Source: Erythrobasidium yunnanense (taxonomy: Eukaryota; Basidiomycota; Cystobasidiomycetes; Erythrobasidiales; Erythrobasidiaceae). Taken from it: 64,000 nucleotides of DNA. The notes beneath the pieces are model-generated. The model was not told the DNA's origin, did not search any database, and was given only the letters and a program-made list of their open reading frames with translations. The DNA lies in the NCBI GenBank assembly GCA_001600175.1, contig BCJC01000005.1, positions 1,220,471-1,284,470 of the forward strand, read 5' to 3'. Positions 44,694 to 55,307 of the stretch are shown here, in pieces. Numbering within the stretch: position 1 is the stretch's first letter; each line of letters starts with the position of its first letter. Both the position numbers and the translations under genes were made by a program.

Positions 44694-47098
44694 TTACAAC
44701 TTGGCCTTCTGGTTCTGACCTTCCTGCGACTGTTCATGGAGAGCATGTTCCGACATGTCCATCAACATATCTGCCGCCTTCTTCAAGTTTGCTATATATT
44801 CAGCCGTCTTTTGTGACTTCTTGGACGTCACTGTCCATACTAGATGATTATCGTGGATCGAGTATGGAAGGCCTGTTCCGGACAGCGACCAAAGTCAGCT
44901 AGACTCCATATACTGGACTATCACATCAAGCGAGTACTCACCGAATCCATCTGGAACGACCTGTCCCCATCCATATCCTCTGAAGTGTTTCGAGTAGATC
45001 AAGCTCGTACTCAATTTCCAAGTCCCGCTCCGCTTGAACAGGTCATCTTCGAACAGCTCTACCTTTCCCTTCCCTTCCAAGACCTCCGGATATTCCGCAT
45101 TGATCATCTTTAGACCAAAGATATGTCTATCTATGCCTTGTGCGTTTGATGCATCTTTCATGTCTTTGCCATGCTGCGCCAGCGCATCCATGAACAGCTT
45201 CCTCTTGTCCTGATCTGTGACTTTCCCACTCTTGTCCAACATAGCCAGCACGAAAGCTTTACTTGCGCTCGAGCAGACTCGTACAGTCTCCGTACGCCCT
45301 AAAGCGAATTTGCGCGTCATGGCAGCTTCGTATGTACCCGTCACCGGCGCTTCCGGGAACGTGAGACCATAAGCCAGTTGCATGACCATCTGGACCCAGC
45401 CGTCGGGCGAGCACTTTTGCGCTTTGATACCTTCTTTCCCATAGCGGGCGTAGTGGAGATAGTCGAGTGCTTGCTCGGAGACGGCTTTGGAATAGGAGGA
45501 AGTGGCGTCCGAAATTGCTTTACGAGATTTGTCGTCCAACTTGAAGGGGAGATAAGTGGACTTTAAGTGCTTGTCGCTGCCGCCTGTAGGGAACTCGCGC
45601 CTGGACAGTCTGTGTCCGATATAATCGTTGACTTTGGCTAGTATGGATGAAAGCTCACATTAGCTAATCTACTTCACCGCATCACGTGATGTGCACTCAC
45701 CAGTCGGCGTTCCATCCATGCAAGAATGCTCGCCAATGAAAGCCGCTTCTCCCGAATCGAACACGATCCACTGCAGCGGTTTATCATACCATCTATTCTG
45801 TCCATTCCCGTGGAAGGCGTCTCTCGAGAACTGTATCACGTCTTCTGTACCGGTCTTGCTGTTTATGTTCGAGGAGGGCTTGGATGGGTCGAGACAGACT
45901 ACGAAGGAGGCAGACTCAATTGCGGAAAGAGTTGTGCTGTTTTGTGATGAAGAAGAGGAGGAAAGGAGATGCGAGCGAGCATCGGTCCAGACGTCCCGAT
46001 TGACGCCTGTAAGGATCCCGACTGGCTCGTCTACGGCTTTCTCGTTATAAATGTCTTTGAAGGCCCTAACAAGCACAAGCTGATCAGCCTTCATCACGAG
46101 CTTCATTTATATGGCACTCGCTTCTGTAGTGACTCCATGCTCCATTTCTCGTTGCTTTCACTCCACAGCGGTAGCTTGTATATCCTGTTGTTCCTGATGA
46201 CGATGAAGTGTGCTCCGGCCGGATCATCTTCTCGGAGCTTTATTGCATAGTCTGCTGGCTTGGCTGGTATACGACATGCATTGAACATCCTGAGGGTACC
46301 GGGTACGCAGCTTAGTACGACCTCGGGGCCATAGCAACAGCGCTTAATGAGAGGTACTTACCACTTGTAACTCTCCATATCCAGCTTCTGGCCACCAGCT
46401 ACATCCGGCTCTATCTTTCCTTGCAATAGCAGAGCTCTGAAGTCCAGGATTGTGGATACCAAGCTTGAAGCGACGAATGCTGGGTTTGCTTCTTCAGTAT
46501 ATGGATCGGCGCTCGAGGTTGACTGAGGCAGTCTATTGAACGTGTAGTAGTAGCTGACATTGAGAACGACCGGGTCGCGGTAGGCCATCTATCAGACGTA
46601 CATCAGCTTGAGGTTCGTGCACAGGCTGATAGACGAGATGTGCGTACGTAGCCTTGAGTGTCCCACCATTCTGCTAGCCAGCTTGGCAGTTTCCTGTCCG
46701 CACAAAGGGCATGTACGCTCAGCTCGAGCACAATACGGTCAGCATGACTTCACCCACTCGTTCTGTGCCCTCTCTTTGAGTTTATTCTGCAACTTCTCAG
46801 CCTGTCCCGACTTCACAAACTCGTCCAATTTCCGCTTGACCTCGTTCAATTCGTTCTGGTCTTCCGCAAGGGGAGTCACAGAAGCGATAATCTTGCTAAC
46901 GGTCTGATCCAGATTGGGCACGGGCAGTCTAGGGAGGTCAGGATGATGGGATAATGTCGCGCTTTCTTTTGGAATCGCAGAAGGGGGATCCAGTCGCCAG
47001 TCTGCCCATGATGGCGCGCTGGATGAGGCCATGGATGTATAGAGGCGACGCTGTGATTGGGTGATCAGTCGGACTGGCCTTCCTCGCAGCACCAGCAT
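44694..47098 (-). CDS. CAT2: Carnitine O-acetyltransferase, mitochondrial and peroxisomal
   Basis: The enzyme moves acetyl groups between CoA and carnitine so they can leave peroxisomes and enter mitochondria. Seven exons (46749-47098, 46648-46693, 46362-46588, 46118-46289, 45701-46079, 44942-45637, 44694-44872) give 682 residues. Marks: LPRLPVPNLDQT, WLAEWWDTQGYMAYRDPVVLNVSYYY, the catalytic His in GEHSCMDGTP, and GRTETVRVCSSASKAF. The first Met gives an Arg-rich mitochondrial presequence (MLVLRGRPVRLITQSQRRLYTS); the second, at 47032, starts MASSSAPSW and would skip it. The protein ends QNQKAKL, a peroxisomal PTS1. This matches the dual targeting known for yeast Cat2. One intron (46080-46117) is only 38 nt. 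Confidence 0.93.
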
Positions 47099-47257
47099 CG
47101 CTTGGAGGCGAAACAAGAAGAGGCACTTCACTCCGGCTATCAGACTATGCCGGAAACAAACACGTGACCGGAGTCAAGACTGCAAGTTTGATAAACGTCT
47201 AGACAGGCTTCAACGCTTGTTATATATGTACAATGAGAGATGAATCTGAGGTATATG

Positions 47258-47650
47258 CTACTGTTGCTGGCCGTCCGGCTGACCACCTATATACTTCCTC
47301 CTCCCTCGCTGCATGCCGTTATTGCGCAGTCTGCACCCGCATCCACAATATGGAGATTCTGAAAAGCATAAACACCAGAAGCATGTATACAGGAGCCAGA
47401 TCGGGATTGCAAAGAAGGCGATTAAGAGAAGAATCGCTAGCCCGAAAGAAAGAGCGGACAGGCCAATGAAGGCGAACCAGCCAACTGTGCTCACTTCTTC
47501 ATCCTTACATGGCCGACCATTGTTGAAGCAATGGTGCTGATCCGCTCGCGTAATCAGGTCGGAAGAGACTGGAGCTGCCAGGCAGGATAGCACGATCGTC
47601 GGGCTTGCGAGAAGTATGACAAGCAACACTCGTCTGGGTAATTTCTTCAT
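47258..47650 (-). CDS. Small Cys-rich membrane protein with signal peptide, 130 residues
   Basis: No family recognised. The single-exon frame starts at ATG 47650 with a signal peptide (KKLPRRVLLVILLASPTIVLSCLA), followed by a short exposed segment with two Cys (HHCFNNGRPCKDEE), one strong membrane helix (FIGLSALSFGLAILLLIAFFAIPIWLLYTC), then a cluster CFWCLCFSESPYCGCGCR and a Gly/Gln-rich tail. The juxtamembrane Cys cluster could be palmitoylated or bind metal. In-frame codons before 47650 begin with GTG and are not used. The promoter side is unusually long (625 bp). Confidence 0.6.
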   Translation of the reverse strand: MKKLPRRVLLVILLASPTIVLSCLAAPVSSDLITRADQHHCFNNGRPCKDEEVSTVGWFAFIGLSALSFGLAILLLIAFFAIPIWLLYTCFWCLCFSESPYCGCGCRLRNNGMQRGRRKYIGGQPDGQQQ

Positions 47651-48275
47651 TGTTTGGTATGCTATAGCCTGGAGGCTATTACGAAGTTCGCCTGCAGACC
47701 AGATCACCAGTAGCTGCTGCAGGAGGCGGTGAAATCGTAACGCATGATTGCTGATTCTGCAGGGTGGAGAGACGGAAAGTGGAAGATGATAAGGTGCAGC
47801 AGGGATGGATGTCAGCCGAGCATCTCTGGCCTCGTACCTTCGGGAATTGCGTCTCTGTCAGATTGCGGTATGGAAGCAACGATGTAAGCATGTGTTTTTC
47901 ACAACAATAGGTACAGCGGAGAGACTATCTTATCCATACTACCATGTATATGAAGGTGAAGCAGGAGAGCGATAAAGAACGGGACTATATGTCTATGCTG
48001 ACAGAAAAGAAAGAGATCGGAGAGATGGAGGGAACAGCTGAAAGTTCGACGAAGAAGGGAGAAGTCCAAAATATGGAGGGAGAAAGCTTGGATACAGAGT
48101 AGAGGGAGGGCAGAAGGCTGAAGTGGAGGAAAGTTGCTGGACAAATGTACTTCTGGAAAAGATTACTATGATTCGTTATGCGGTCGTAAAATAAGGTCGT
48201 AACGATGTTGCTGAGTGACGAGATGCTTCGTGTATTGACGTGATGGTGCGGAGGGCGAAGATTGCGGCAGACGGC
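47651..48275. other. Long upstream region of the small membrane-protein gene
   Basis: 625 bp without a supported gene. The minus strand is strongly pyrimidine-rich around 47.97-48.15 kb, as in many fungal promoters and leaders. An open minus frame at 47899-48144 is low-complexity and has no early ATG context. Confidence 0.4.
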
Positions 48276-49751
48276 TTATAGTGCCTCAATCTGGGTCAGG
48301 AGGAATTGCTTTTCGTCCTGTGGTTAACGAATTTAGGTCAGCACGGGCGGTGTATCATGAGAAATGTTGCAATTCACGTTGAACTGCTCGTCTGGAGAAT
48401 TACATTGATAAGTCAGCCAGTGTCAGATCTAGTGTGACAAGCTGCTTACCATCTCGGTCATTATGGAAGCCTTGCAGGAAAGGTATCAACTTGACCTTGT
48501 TCCTCCTTAGGATCGTCTCGATATTGGCCGGTTTCCTCGGATTCGCAACAAACACCTACACAAGCCAGCAGGTTCAGTGGCGATCTTTGTCACATTGCAA
48601 TACGAACACTTACCTTGAAGACGTGGAAAGCTTCAAATTGGATATTCTTGCTCTTGCTTTTGAGCAGATTCATCATGATCTTCAGGTTCTCTTCCGAAGA
48701 GATGTAGCGCGTCATGATGCTGAAGTTCGTTCGGTCCAGCAAGATTTCGCCTAAGAGCTTGAGTGATTGTCGCTTCGTAACATAGTTCTCGGAAGCGATC
48801 AGGATAGCGTAATTTGTGAAGAACTACGCGCAGATACAGTCAGACGTCGAGCATGTTCTGATGCAGTAAGCAAGCTCACTTCGTCATAATTCTTGTCAAG
48901 GAATTCAGCTACCATAGGCTTATGCCGTGTAAGCAGTTCCTACATTGCAAGGTCAGCATCTTCCGCTAGTTGTGTGAAGGTTGCGGAGAGAGCGCACCTT
49001 GAAGTTGGCTTGCGCATCACACGCTATCCCGAATGTCGTTCTGTCTATGTAACCGATGAAGTCGTATAGTCGATCTGAGTATAGCAGTTTCTTCGCTAGT
49101 ATCTCGTCCTTGAGCATTTCATGCAGTATCATCCCGGTGTTCAGGGCAATATCGGGATTATCGTAGCTAGAGCGCGAAGAGTCAGTTTGATAACCAACAG
49201 AATGCATGTAAGTATGGTTCTCACCCGCTGAGAGCTGTGAACACGACATCCGGCTTGGACGCCAGGTACTCGATAGTGGGTTGGCGAGAGCCTATTTGCC
49301 GGCGTAAGAGGTGATTGAATATGCTTGCAACGTCTTTGCGGGCCTGTTTAAGCGGTTCTCTATGTCAGATGCGCTCGAAATCTGACACGACCGGCTCGTG
49401 GGACCTCACCTCGAACTCGAATCTATACATATTCGACACCATGAGCTGAAACAGGTCGTTCGAGTATGCTTCTTGCGCCAGTTGAGCTACCAGCTCGGAC
49501 TGCGGCTCGTTTTCTACCATTCATATCAGACCATCCAGAATCAGGACAAACATGGTCCAAATTGCCTTTCGATATTCACCTCCATCGCCATAGAGGACAC
49601 CCTTGATCTGTGTCAGGGTCTTGGATATCTCTTCTGCAGCTTTGCGCCTGCTCTCGCTCCCTGCATACCCGGCGTCGAGCTTTCCGATATTGTCGCGCAA
49701 CGCCTTGACGAGTTCAGGCGGAGTGCGCGTCTTGGAGCGCCAAAAGGCCAT
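48276..49751 (-). CDS. HYM1: Mo25/HYM1 scaffold protein
   Basis: Mo25 proteins bind and activate germinal-centre kinases in the RAM/MOR pathway for polarity and cell separation. Nine exons (49580-49751, 49410-49513, 49225-49343, 48998-49166, 48880-48939, 48614-48823, 48450-48555, 48378-48391, 48276-48317) give 331 residues, the usual size. Marks: [110 protein letters not shown] and the terminal DEQFNDEKQFL. Exon 8 is only 14 nt and encodes most of DEQFN; without it the conserved tail is lost. Introns are 56-66 nt. Confidence 0.94.
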
Positions 49752-50308
49752 GGAAGGTGTATAGGTGTGGTATCAAGCTGGTTTTAAGGTGTTTTGCGTG
49801 TAATTTGATGCTTCGAGAACCGGCTGGCTTGATGATCCCTGACCCTGAACGATGTCGAGCAGTAATTGCTGGCTGACTCTGCCCGTTCAGCACTTCTTGA
49901 TGTTACTAGCAAGTACCCTCAAGGCGTTCGAAATGAGTCGGGCAATTGCGTAGGAGTTGGCAGCTCTAAAGGGCCATGATGGGCGTGCAAGTTGCGCTTG
50001 AACGAGGAAAATCGCAGTAACTCCACCCCGGACTGATCACTTAGACACACAATACATACTCATGACGCCCTATGTCTGGCTGAGAGCACTTGGATAGCTT
50101 TGCGCCCTTCGGAACGGGTGGAGCGCATCGCAACAGACAGACAAGCAAGCGGAGCTTCTTGAGGCACAAAGTCTCGGTGTCTTAGTGAAACAGACAGCGA
50201 AGCGTTCTGCACGAAGAAGCTGAAGAATTCACATCAGGCTGAAACCCACGTGTTTCTGTCTCAGCCTTATCAGATTAAGATTGCAAAGTTGTCTATCGAC
50301 GTCCTGCA
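49752..50308. other. Mo25 promoter and SKT5 3' flank
   Basis: 557 bp without a supported gene. A CACGTG hexamer lies at 50247-50252. Nothing else stands out. Confidence 0.35.
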
Positions 50309-52851
50309 CTAGCATATGATACATTCGTCCTTCGCTTGTTGTCGAGTAGGACGTGCGCCTGCGCCGACCTTCTTGTTTCCCAGCTTCTTCAGCTCACTTA
50401 GCCTCTGCATCGCCCTTCGGTTCCCAGATGCTGCGTCATGTATCTCAGTTTGCATTCTCATAGGTCTAATAATGAAGTCATGGCTCACCCGCTGCCCGGA
50501 GATACCACATCTTCGCTTCGTCCAGATCAGCCTTCACGCCGATGCCGATCTCAGAGTAGTAGCCCACGGCGTATTCTGCTTTGCTCAACCCCTTGTTGGC
50601 AGCTCGCCGCGCCCACAGGTATGCTTCAGAGTCGGACTGTTTCAGCACGCCTTCGCTTCCAGCTGGAAATCAAGCAAGCATGGTCAGCTGAGTCTTCGAC
50701 ACTGAACTCTTCCGACGCACTCAGATACCAGCCACTGAGAGCCAGCTCAGACTCTGCGTGACCTTTCTCGGCAGCACGCTAAGAGAAGAACTGATCAGGG
50801 CAAGTTCGCTAACTGAAGTGCTCAGCTCACCGTATACCACGCTATACTCCTCCGCGGATCGACAGGACATGTCAAGCTTCCGTATTCGTAGCAGCTCGCC
50901 AGTTTATACTGACTCGGTGCATGTCCGAGCTGCGCTCCTTGCGTAAAGAGTTCCCTCGCTTGTGCTTCGTCCCTCACTACCGGCGATGGTATCGGCTGCC
51001 CATTCTGCGCCTGCGCGAACTCTTGCTGCTTCTCATACAATATACCCAGCTCATGTAGTGCATGAGGATTCTCTTCGTCCGCTTGTGCAGCTGCCTTCTT
51101 CAACCAAGTTGCCGCTTCTCGTGGGTTTTTCGGCTGACCCAACAAGCCATTCAGCAGTATCATGCCTAGCTTGTACATTCCCGCCGTGTCTCCTAATGCA
51201 GATGCTTTTCGATAAAACAGGATAGCGCGAGAAGGGTCTCTCCGTGTTCCTGCTCCGACTTCATTACACACCGCTGTCCGATACGTCGCTGCTGCGTGGT
51301 TCTGCTTCGATGCTTGTACGTAGAGATTGTATGCCTTCTCGTGATCTACAGCCAGCCCAAGCGCACCGTGCCCTAAGCAATTGGCCAAGAAGAACTGTGC
51401 GTCCGCGTATGCAGGTTTGCCCAACCCTGATCCCTGCGTAGCTAGACGTTTGATGAGCTTCAATGCTTCTTGTAACAGCGCATCTCGGTACTTCTTGACG
51501 CTCTTAGCATCATCTACCGAGCCTTGCTGAGTCGCGACCGCTAATCTCCTCGCCGCTTCTATCAAGAATCGAGCAAAGTTGAACTGTGTCTCTGGGTCTG
51601 GATCTGATTTTATCCGGTTCCGGTACTCGTCAACAGCTTGTTTCGTGATGGGTTGCGAACGGTCTTTGTCGGATGCAGAGGCGCCAGACTTCGTGCTTGC
51701 TGTGGTCCGATGACGATGTAGAGGAGGTTGAGATGGTCCTGCGCCGTAACTGCTCGGGGGAAGTGCATATTGAGGATCGATGGCGATATGCTGACTTCCT
51801 CCTGCGTATTCTGCAGGATAGCCTGCAGGCGGTATTCCATACTCTGCAGGTTGAGCGTAGCCATCTTGGTAGTAATGGCCTGACTGCGATCCAGGAGGAG
51901 GCGCATAGTAGCCCTGCTGATGATGACTCTGGCTAGACTGATCATACTGTTGTTGTGGTGGACCCTGGTAGTACTGTCCAGTCGCTGGGTCGTAGAAAGT
52001 TGAAGCATTAGGGTCTGCATATCCTTGCTGGGGATATTGATGCCCTTGATACTGTTGCTGCTGCTGGTAGTAGCCGTCTTGCGGATGCGGACCGGCTGGG
52101 TAACCTTGCTCGTCCTGGTGATACTGCTGTTGTTGGTGATGCCGAGGTTCTACGTATGGCTGAGCTGATGTGGATGCATAGGCAGACTGATCGAAGTCTC
52201 CGTGCCCGGTATACGAGCCAGGTTCTTGCGCATACTCGAGCCCTTCGTATACTGGTTGGCCTTGAAGGGGCGTCTCGTAGGAACCCCTCTGACCATTCGC
52301 AGACTGTGTAGAATATGTGGAAGCGCCTCTGGAAGGTACAGCTCGCTGCTGTCCGCTCGAAGAAGCGTCATTTCGAGAGTAGCCGTATTCGTTCACTTGG
52401 CCAGGATGTTGGCTATCGTTCAGGTTGAGGTCGGACATATTGATAGAATCGACACTGGCTTGACGCTGGGACGTTGCTCGCGGTTGCTGCTGCTGCTGAT
52501 ATGCCTGCTGTTGCTGGTACTGCCGATTTGCGGCCTGGTCCGTCCGCGTATCTGCTACATACGGCCAGTCAGTGTCCATAGATATAGTCTACCATCGTAC
52601 ATATGCTACTCGCTACCTTTCTGGGGCTCGTAGAAGTACGGGGATTCGCCCATGTTTGCAGGCAAGCTATTATGTTGCGCGTTGTGCGAGTAGTCGGCGG
52701 TACCCTTTCTTAATGCATTCAAAGAGCGTGTGCTTCCAGCTGTCGACATCCCAGCCCGCTGCGAAGTTGTAGCATCCGATGCACGGCTCGTCCTCCCGTT
52801 CGCATCCTCAGGAGAGCCAGCTGGCATTCGTCCACCGCCGTTCGCAGTCAT
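50309..52851 (-). CDS. SKT5: Chitin synthase activator with SEL1 repeats (SKT5/CHS4)
   Basis: Skt5/Chs4 recruits and activates a chitin synthase at growth sites. Five exons (52617-52851, 50831-52554, 50721-50778, 50489-50662, 50309-50430) give 770 residues. The N-terminal half is disordered and Gln/Tyr/Pro-rich with many short Q runs (YQQQQAYQQQQQPR and others). The C-terminal half has SEL1 repeats, for example KPAYADAQFFLANCLGHGALGL, AATYRTAVCNEVGAGTRRDPSRAILFYRKAS, GMYKLGMILLNGLLGQ, APSQYKLASCYEYG, AEYAVGYYSEIGIGV. It ends KDECIIC, a possible CaaX prenylation box, as expected from farnesylated yeast Skt5. Start ATG 52851. Confidence 0.9.
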
Positions 52852-53399
52852 GTTCGCAACGTCTTGAAGTAGCTATTGTAAGCTTTCTCGAGTTGCGTCA
52901 AAGAGCTCAAAGTTTTGATAGTGTCGGATATCTTCAGACCACTCGCGGACTTGTACGTGTTGTAGGCACTGATCTTCTAAATACAACAAGAAGCGTCGAG
53001 ACATTTCTCCACCATCCATTCTATCCAATATGCCATCCCAATCCAGTCCTTCGAAGAGCAAAGCACGCGTACCTTCAGAAACTGCAGCGACTTTGATCAC
53101 GGCTGCGGGATCAGCTTACACGGAAGAGTTCGAATATGTACTTGAGAAGGCGTATCAAGAAGTCGATTGTTCCGCCATCTTGCTCTTTCCCTGGGCTAAT
53201 CGCGAATTCTCAGATGAGAAACGGCTGGGCATTATAAGTGCTGACCTGCCGGTAAACGGGTCGACCCTATGTTCAGAGTCATTCGCGAATGACAGATGGC
53301 GCATGCGCGACGGTGTAGTCCATCGATGTCTATTCGGTTGCATCTGAAGCTTTGGGCATTTGGCTAAGAACCCAGACCGCCTGGCCCGCTGAAGCCAGG
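52852..53399. other. Gap between SKT5 start and BTB stop with overlapping open frames
   Basis: 548 bp with a plus frame from a real ATG at 53030 (MPSQSSPSKSKARVP..., 105 codons) and a minus frame at 52873-53100 (ending YQNFELFDATRESLQ, no ATG early). Both look moderately protein-like, but neither matches a known domain and they overlap. A small spliced gene on one strand is possible. The region also holds the SKT5 promoter. Confidence 0.3.
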
Positions 53400-55215
53400 T
53401 CACTCGACACGCCTCCTCTTGTTTTCTTTGTCTCCTTTGAGCGAGCCCAAAGCAGTCGTGACAGCCTCGATAAGCTGTACGTTTCCACTCGCAAAGACTG
53501 CTGCCAGATCTGCACCAAAGGTCGGTGATGCCGATATTTCCTCCTAACAAGCTATCAGCGGATGTCAAACGCTGAAAAGGCGACCTACCCAATTATCCAC
53601 CAGAAACTCCTTTGCCTTTGGCAGAAAGACCGATGCATATACCCGATAGAAGCGCAGTGACAGCTCTTCCAGCACAGCTTCCGGACACCAACCCGCAACG
53701 ACCGCTTCGAAGCATTTCTGTGTGAAAAGGGGCGCATGATGCACCCGTGCTATCCGATACATACTTTCTGCAGCGACGTCAGATTGGCAGCACAGCGTGT
53801 ACAAGTGAACCTACTAGGAGAAGCGGATATGGCTTTCAGCGGGCCGAAAGTCGATGAAGCATGCTCGATGGCTGCTGCATTCAAGCGGGTGATACGAATG
53901 CGACCTTTGCCGTCCGTCTCGCTTTTGACGAGCTTCTGCAGCCGAGGCAGCGTGGCTTTGCGAAAAGTCGAAGACAGCGGTGCGAATGTGAGCATTCCGC
54001 TATGCCCATACTGCAAGAGTGCCCTAAAGGTAATGTAGCTGAAGTCTTTCACTTCAATCTGCTTCATGAAAGGCTTCAGAGCCTCGAACTAGGATATCTC
54101 AGCGAATATAACTCCCAAATGTCAAAGAGACATACTGCTGGGTTATTCAGCGGCTCGTCGTCCAAGTCAGCCTCGTCCTCTCTATCGGAGTCTTCCGATT
54201 GCAGGTCTTCCAAGGTGACATTGCTAGTGGATGCTGGCGACTCGATGGCCTGCAGGGGATGGTCGAGTTCCCCTTCTGGAAACATCCTGAGACCTTCATA
54301 AAGCGGGAACTCTGCGAAGGGCGAGTCGAGCACTGAAGATATCTGCGTCAGCGTTCGCCTACGTGCTTGTAATAAGACATACGCTTTGTAAGATACGGCG
54401 AGTAGCGGAGATGACCAGAAAAGGCGATCAAGCTGCGTCCGCGGATGCTAAAATGAACATCTGGCAGCGCTCTGGGATCGCAACAGTCGATGACGACAGC
54501 AGCTACTCTTTGAGGCTTGATGTTGATGTCCATCTGACTGTCTTCTTGCGCTTTGGAGAGGATGGAGGGCTCTCGGATTAAGAGCTTGAAGATCACCGTG
54601 TGCTGTGTAGACACCTGCATAAACGACCTTCCAAGAGTAACGAAGCTGTTTCTTACGATTTGCGAGCTCCAGTCAAGGTCACTCCGCTCGACGCAGTCTG
54701 GCCATCCATACTGTTCGCTTTTCTCATCAATACGCGGGCTCAGGCTTCTCGTACGCAGCGGACGATCCAGATTGTTGATCCAAACATTGAGAATCGCATC
54801 GATATGTCTTCGGCAGCCTATTGTATGTTCTGCTGGCGTAAGGAGCGGGTCGAGGTAGAAGCCGATTCTGGATGGGCCTTGTGCTTTGAACGCGCTATAG
54901 AGATGTAACTTGATTACAGCATCAGTACAGCTCCCTGCGGGTGCACTTTCCTTGCTCACAGCCCATCTCTGGCCGAACTCGGGTCCCTGCAGCCGCTGCC
55001 CGTCTTGGGGCAGGTCTTTCACCGGCACTGACCATTCGTAGGTAATCTTTCAGGAAGTATTAGTAGCTGGACGTCGCAAATTCTCCTATGCGCACTTGGC
55101 GACCGCCGTTGTGGATTTGCGTGACATCTCGGACGATGCGACCGCCGGATAAAGCTTGCTCAGGTCGTGCAGATGAGGTAGAGGTGGTCGCAGAAGAGTC
55201 GCCGTAGGTTATCAT
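53400..55215 (-). CDS. BTB/POZ-domain protein with MATH-like N-terminus
   Basis: Likely an adaptor, perhaps for a cullin-3 ubiquitin ligase. Six exons (55096-55215, 54383-55046, 54136-54332, 53815-54058, 53589-53767, 53400-53543) give 515 residues; intron 1 has a perfect TACTAAT branch site. The N-terminus contains ITYEWSVPVKDL...GPEFGQRW, resembling a MATH strand pattern. The BTB fold is split by an acidic insert: DVHFSIRGRSLIAFSGHLRYSPYL, then EDLQSEDSDREDEADLDDE, then IEVKDFSYITFRALLQYGHSGMLTFAPL and the Cul3-side helices SPKSMYRIARVHHAPLFTQKCFEAV. The tail ends KGDKENKRRRVE, a basic NLS-like patch. It is head to head with the first array gene. Confidence 0.82.
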
Positions 55216-55307
55216 TGTGCGCAACTGATTGCAAGCCTTGAATAATCAGTACTTTTGCGGCTTTGCGCGTCTGAACGCTTCTTGGCCAAGCGTCAATTCG
55301 TGAAAGA
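55216..55307. promoter_or_regulatory. 92-bp divergent promoter, BTB gene / F-box array copy 1
   Basis: The BTB start (55215, minus) and the copy 1 start (55308, plus) are only 92 bp apart. The conserved block found before copies 2-4 is absent here. Confidence 0.6.

Noticed and set aside
52100-52560. CAG/CTG-rich Q tracts as a microsatellite expansion
   Set aside because: Gln runs use mixed CAA and CAG codons and are interrupted, which fits a coding Q-rich domain rather than a pure repeat expansion.
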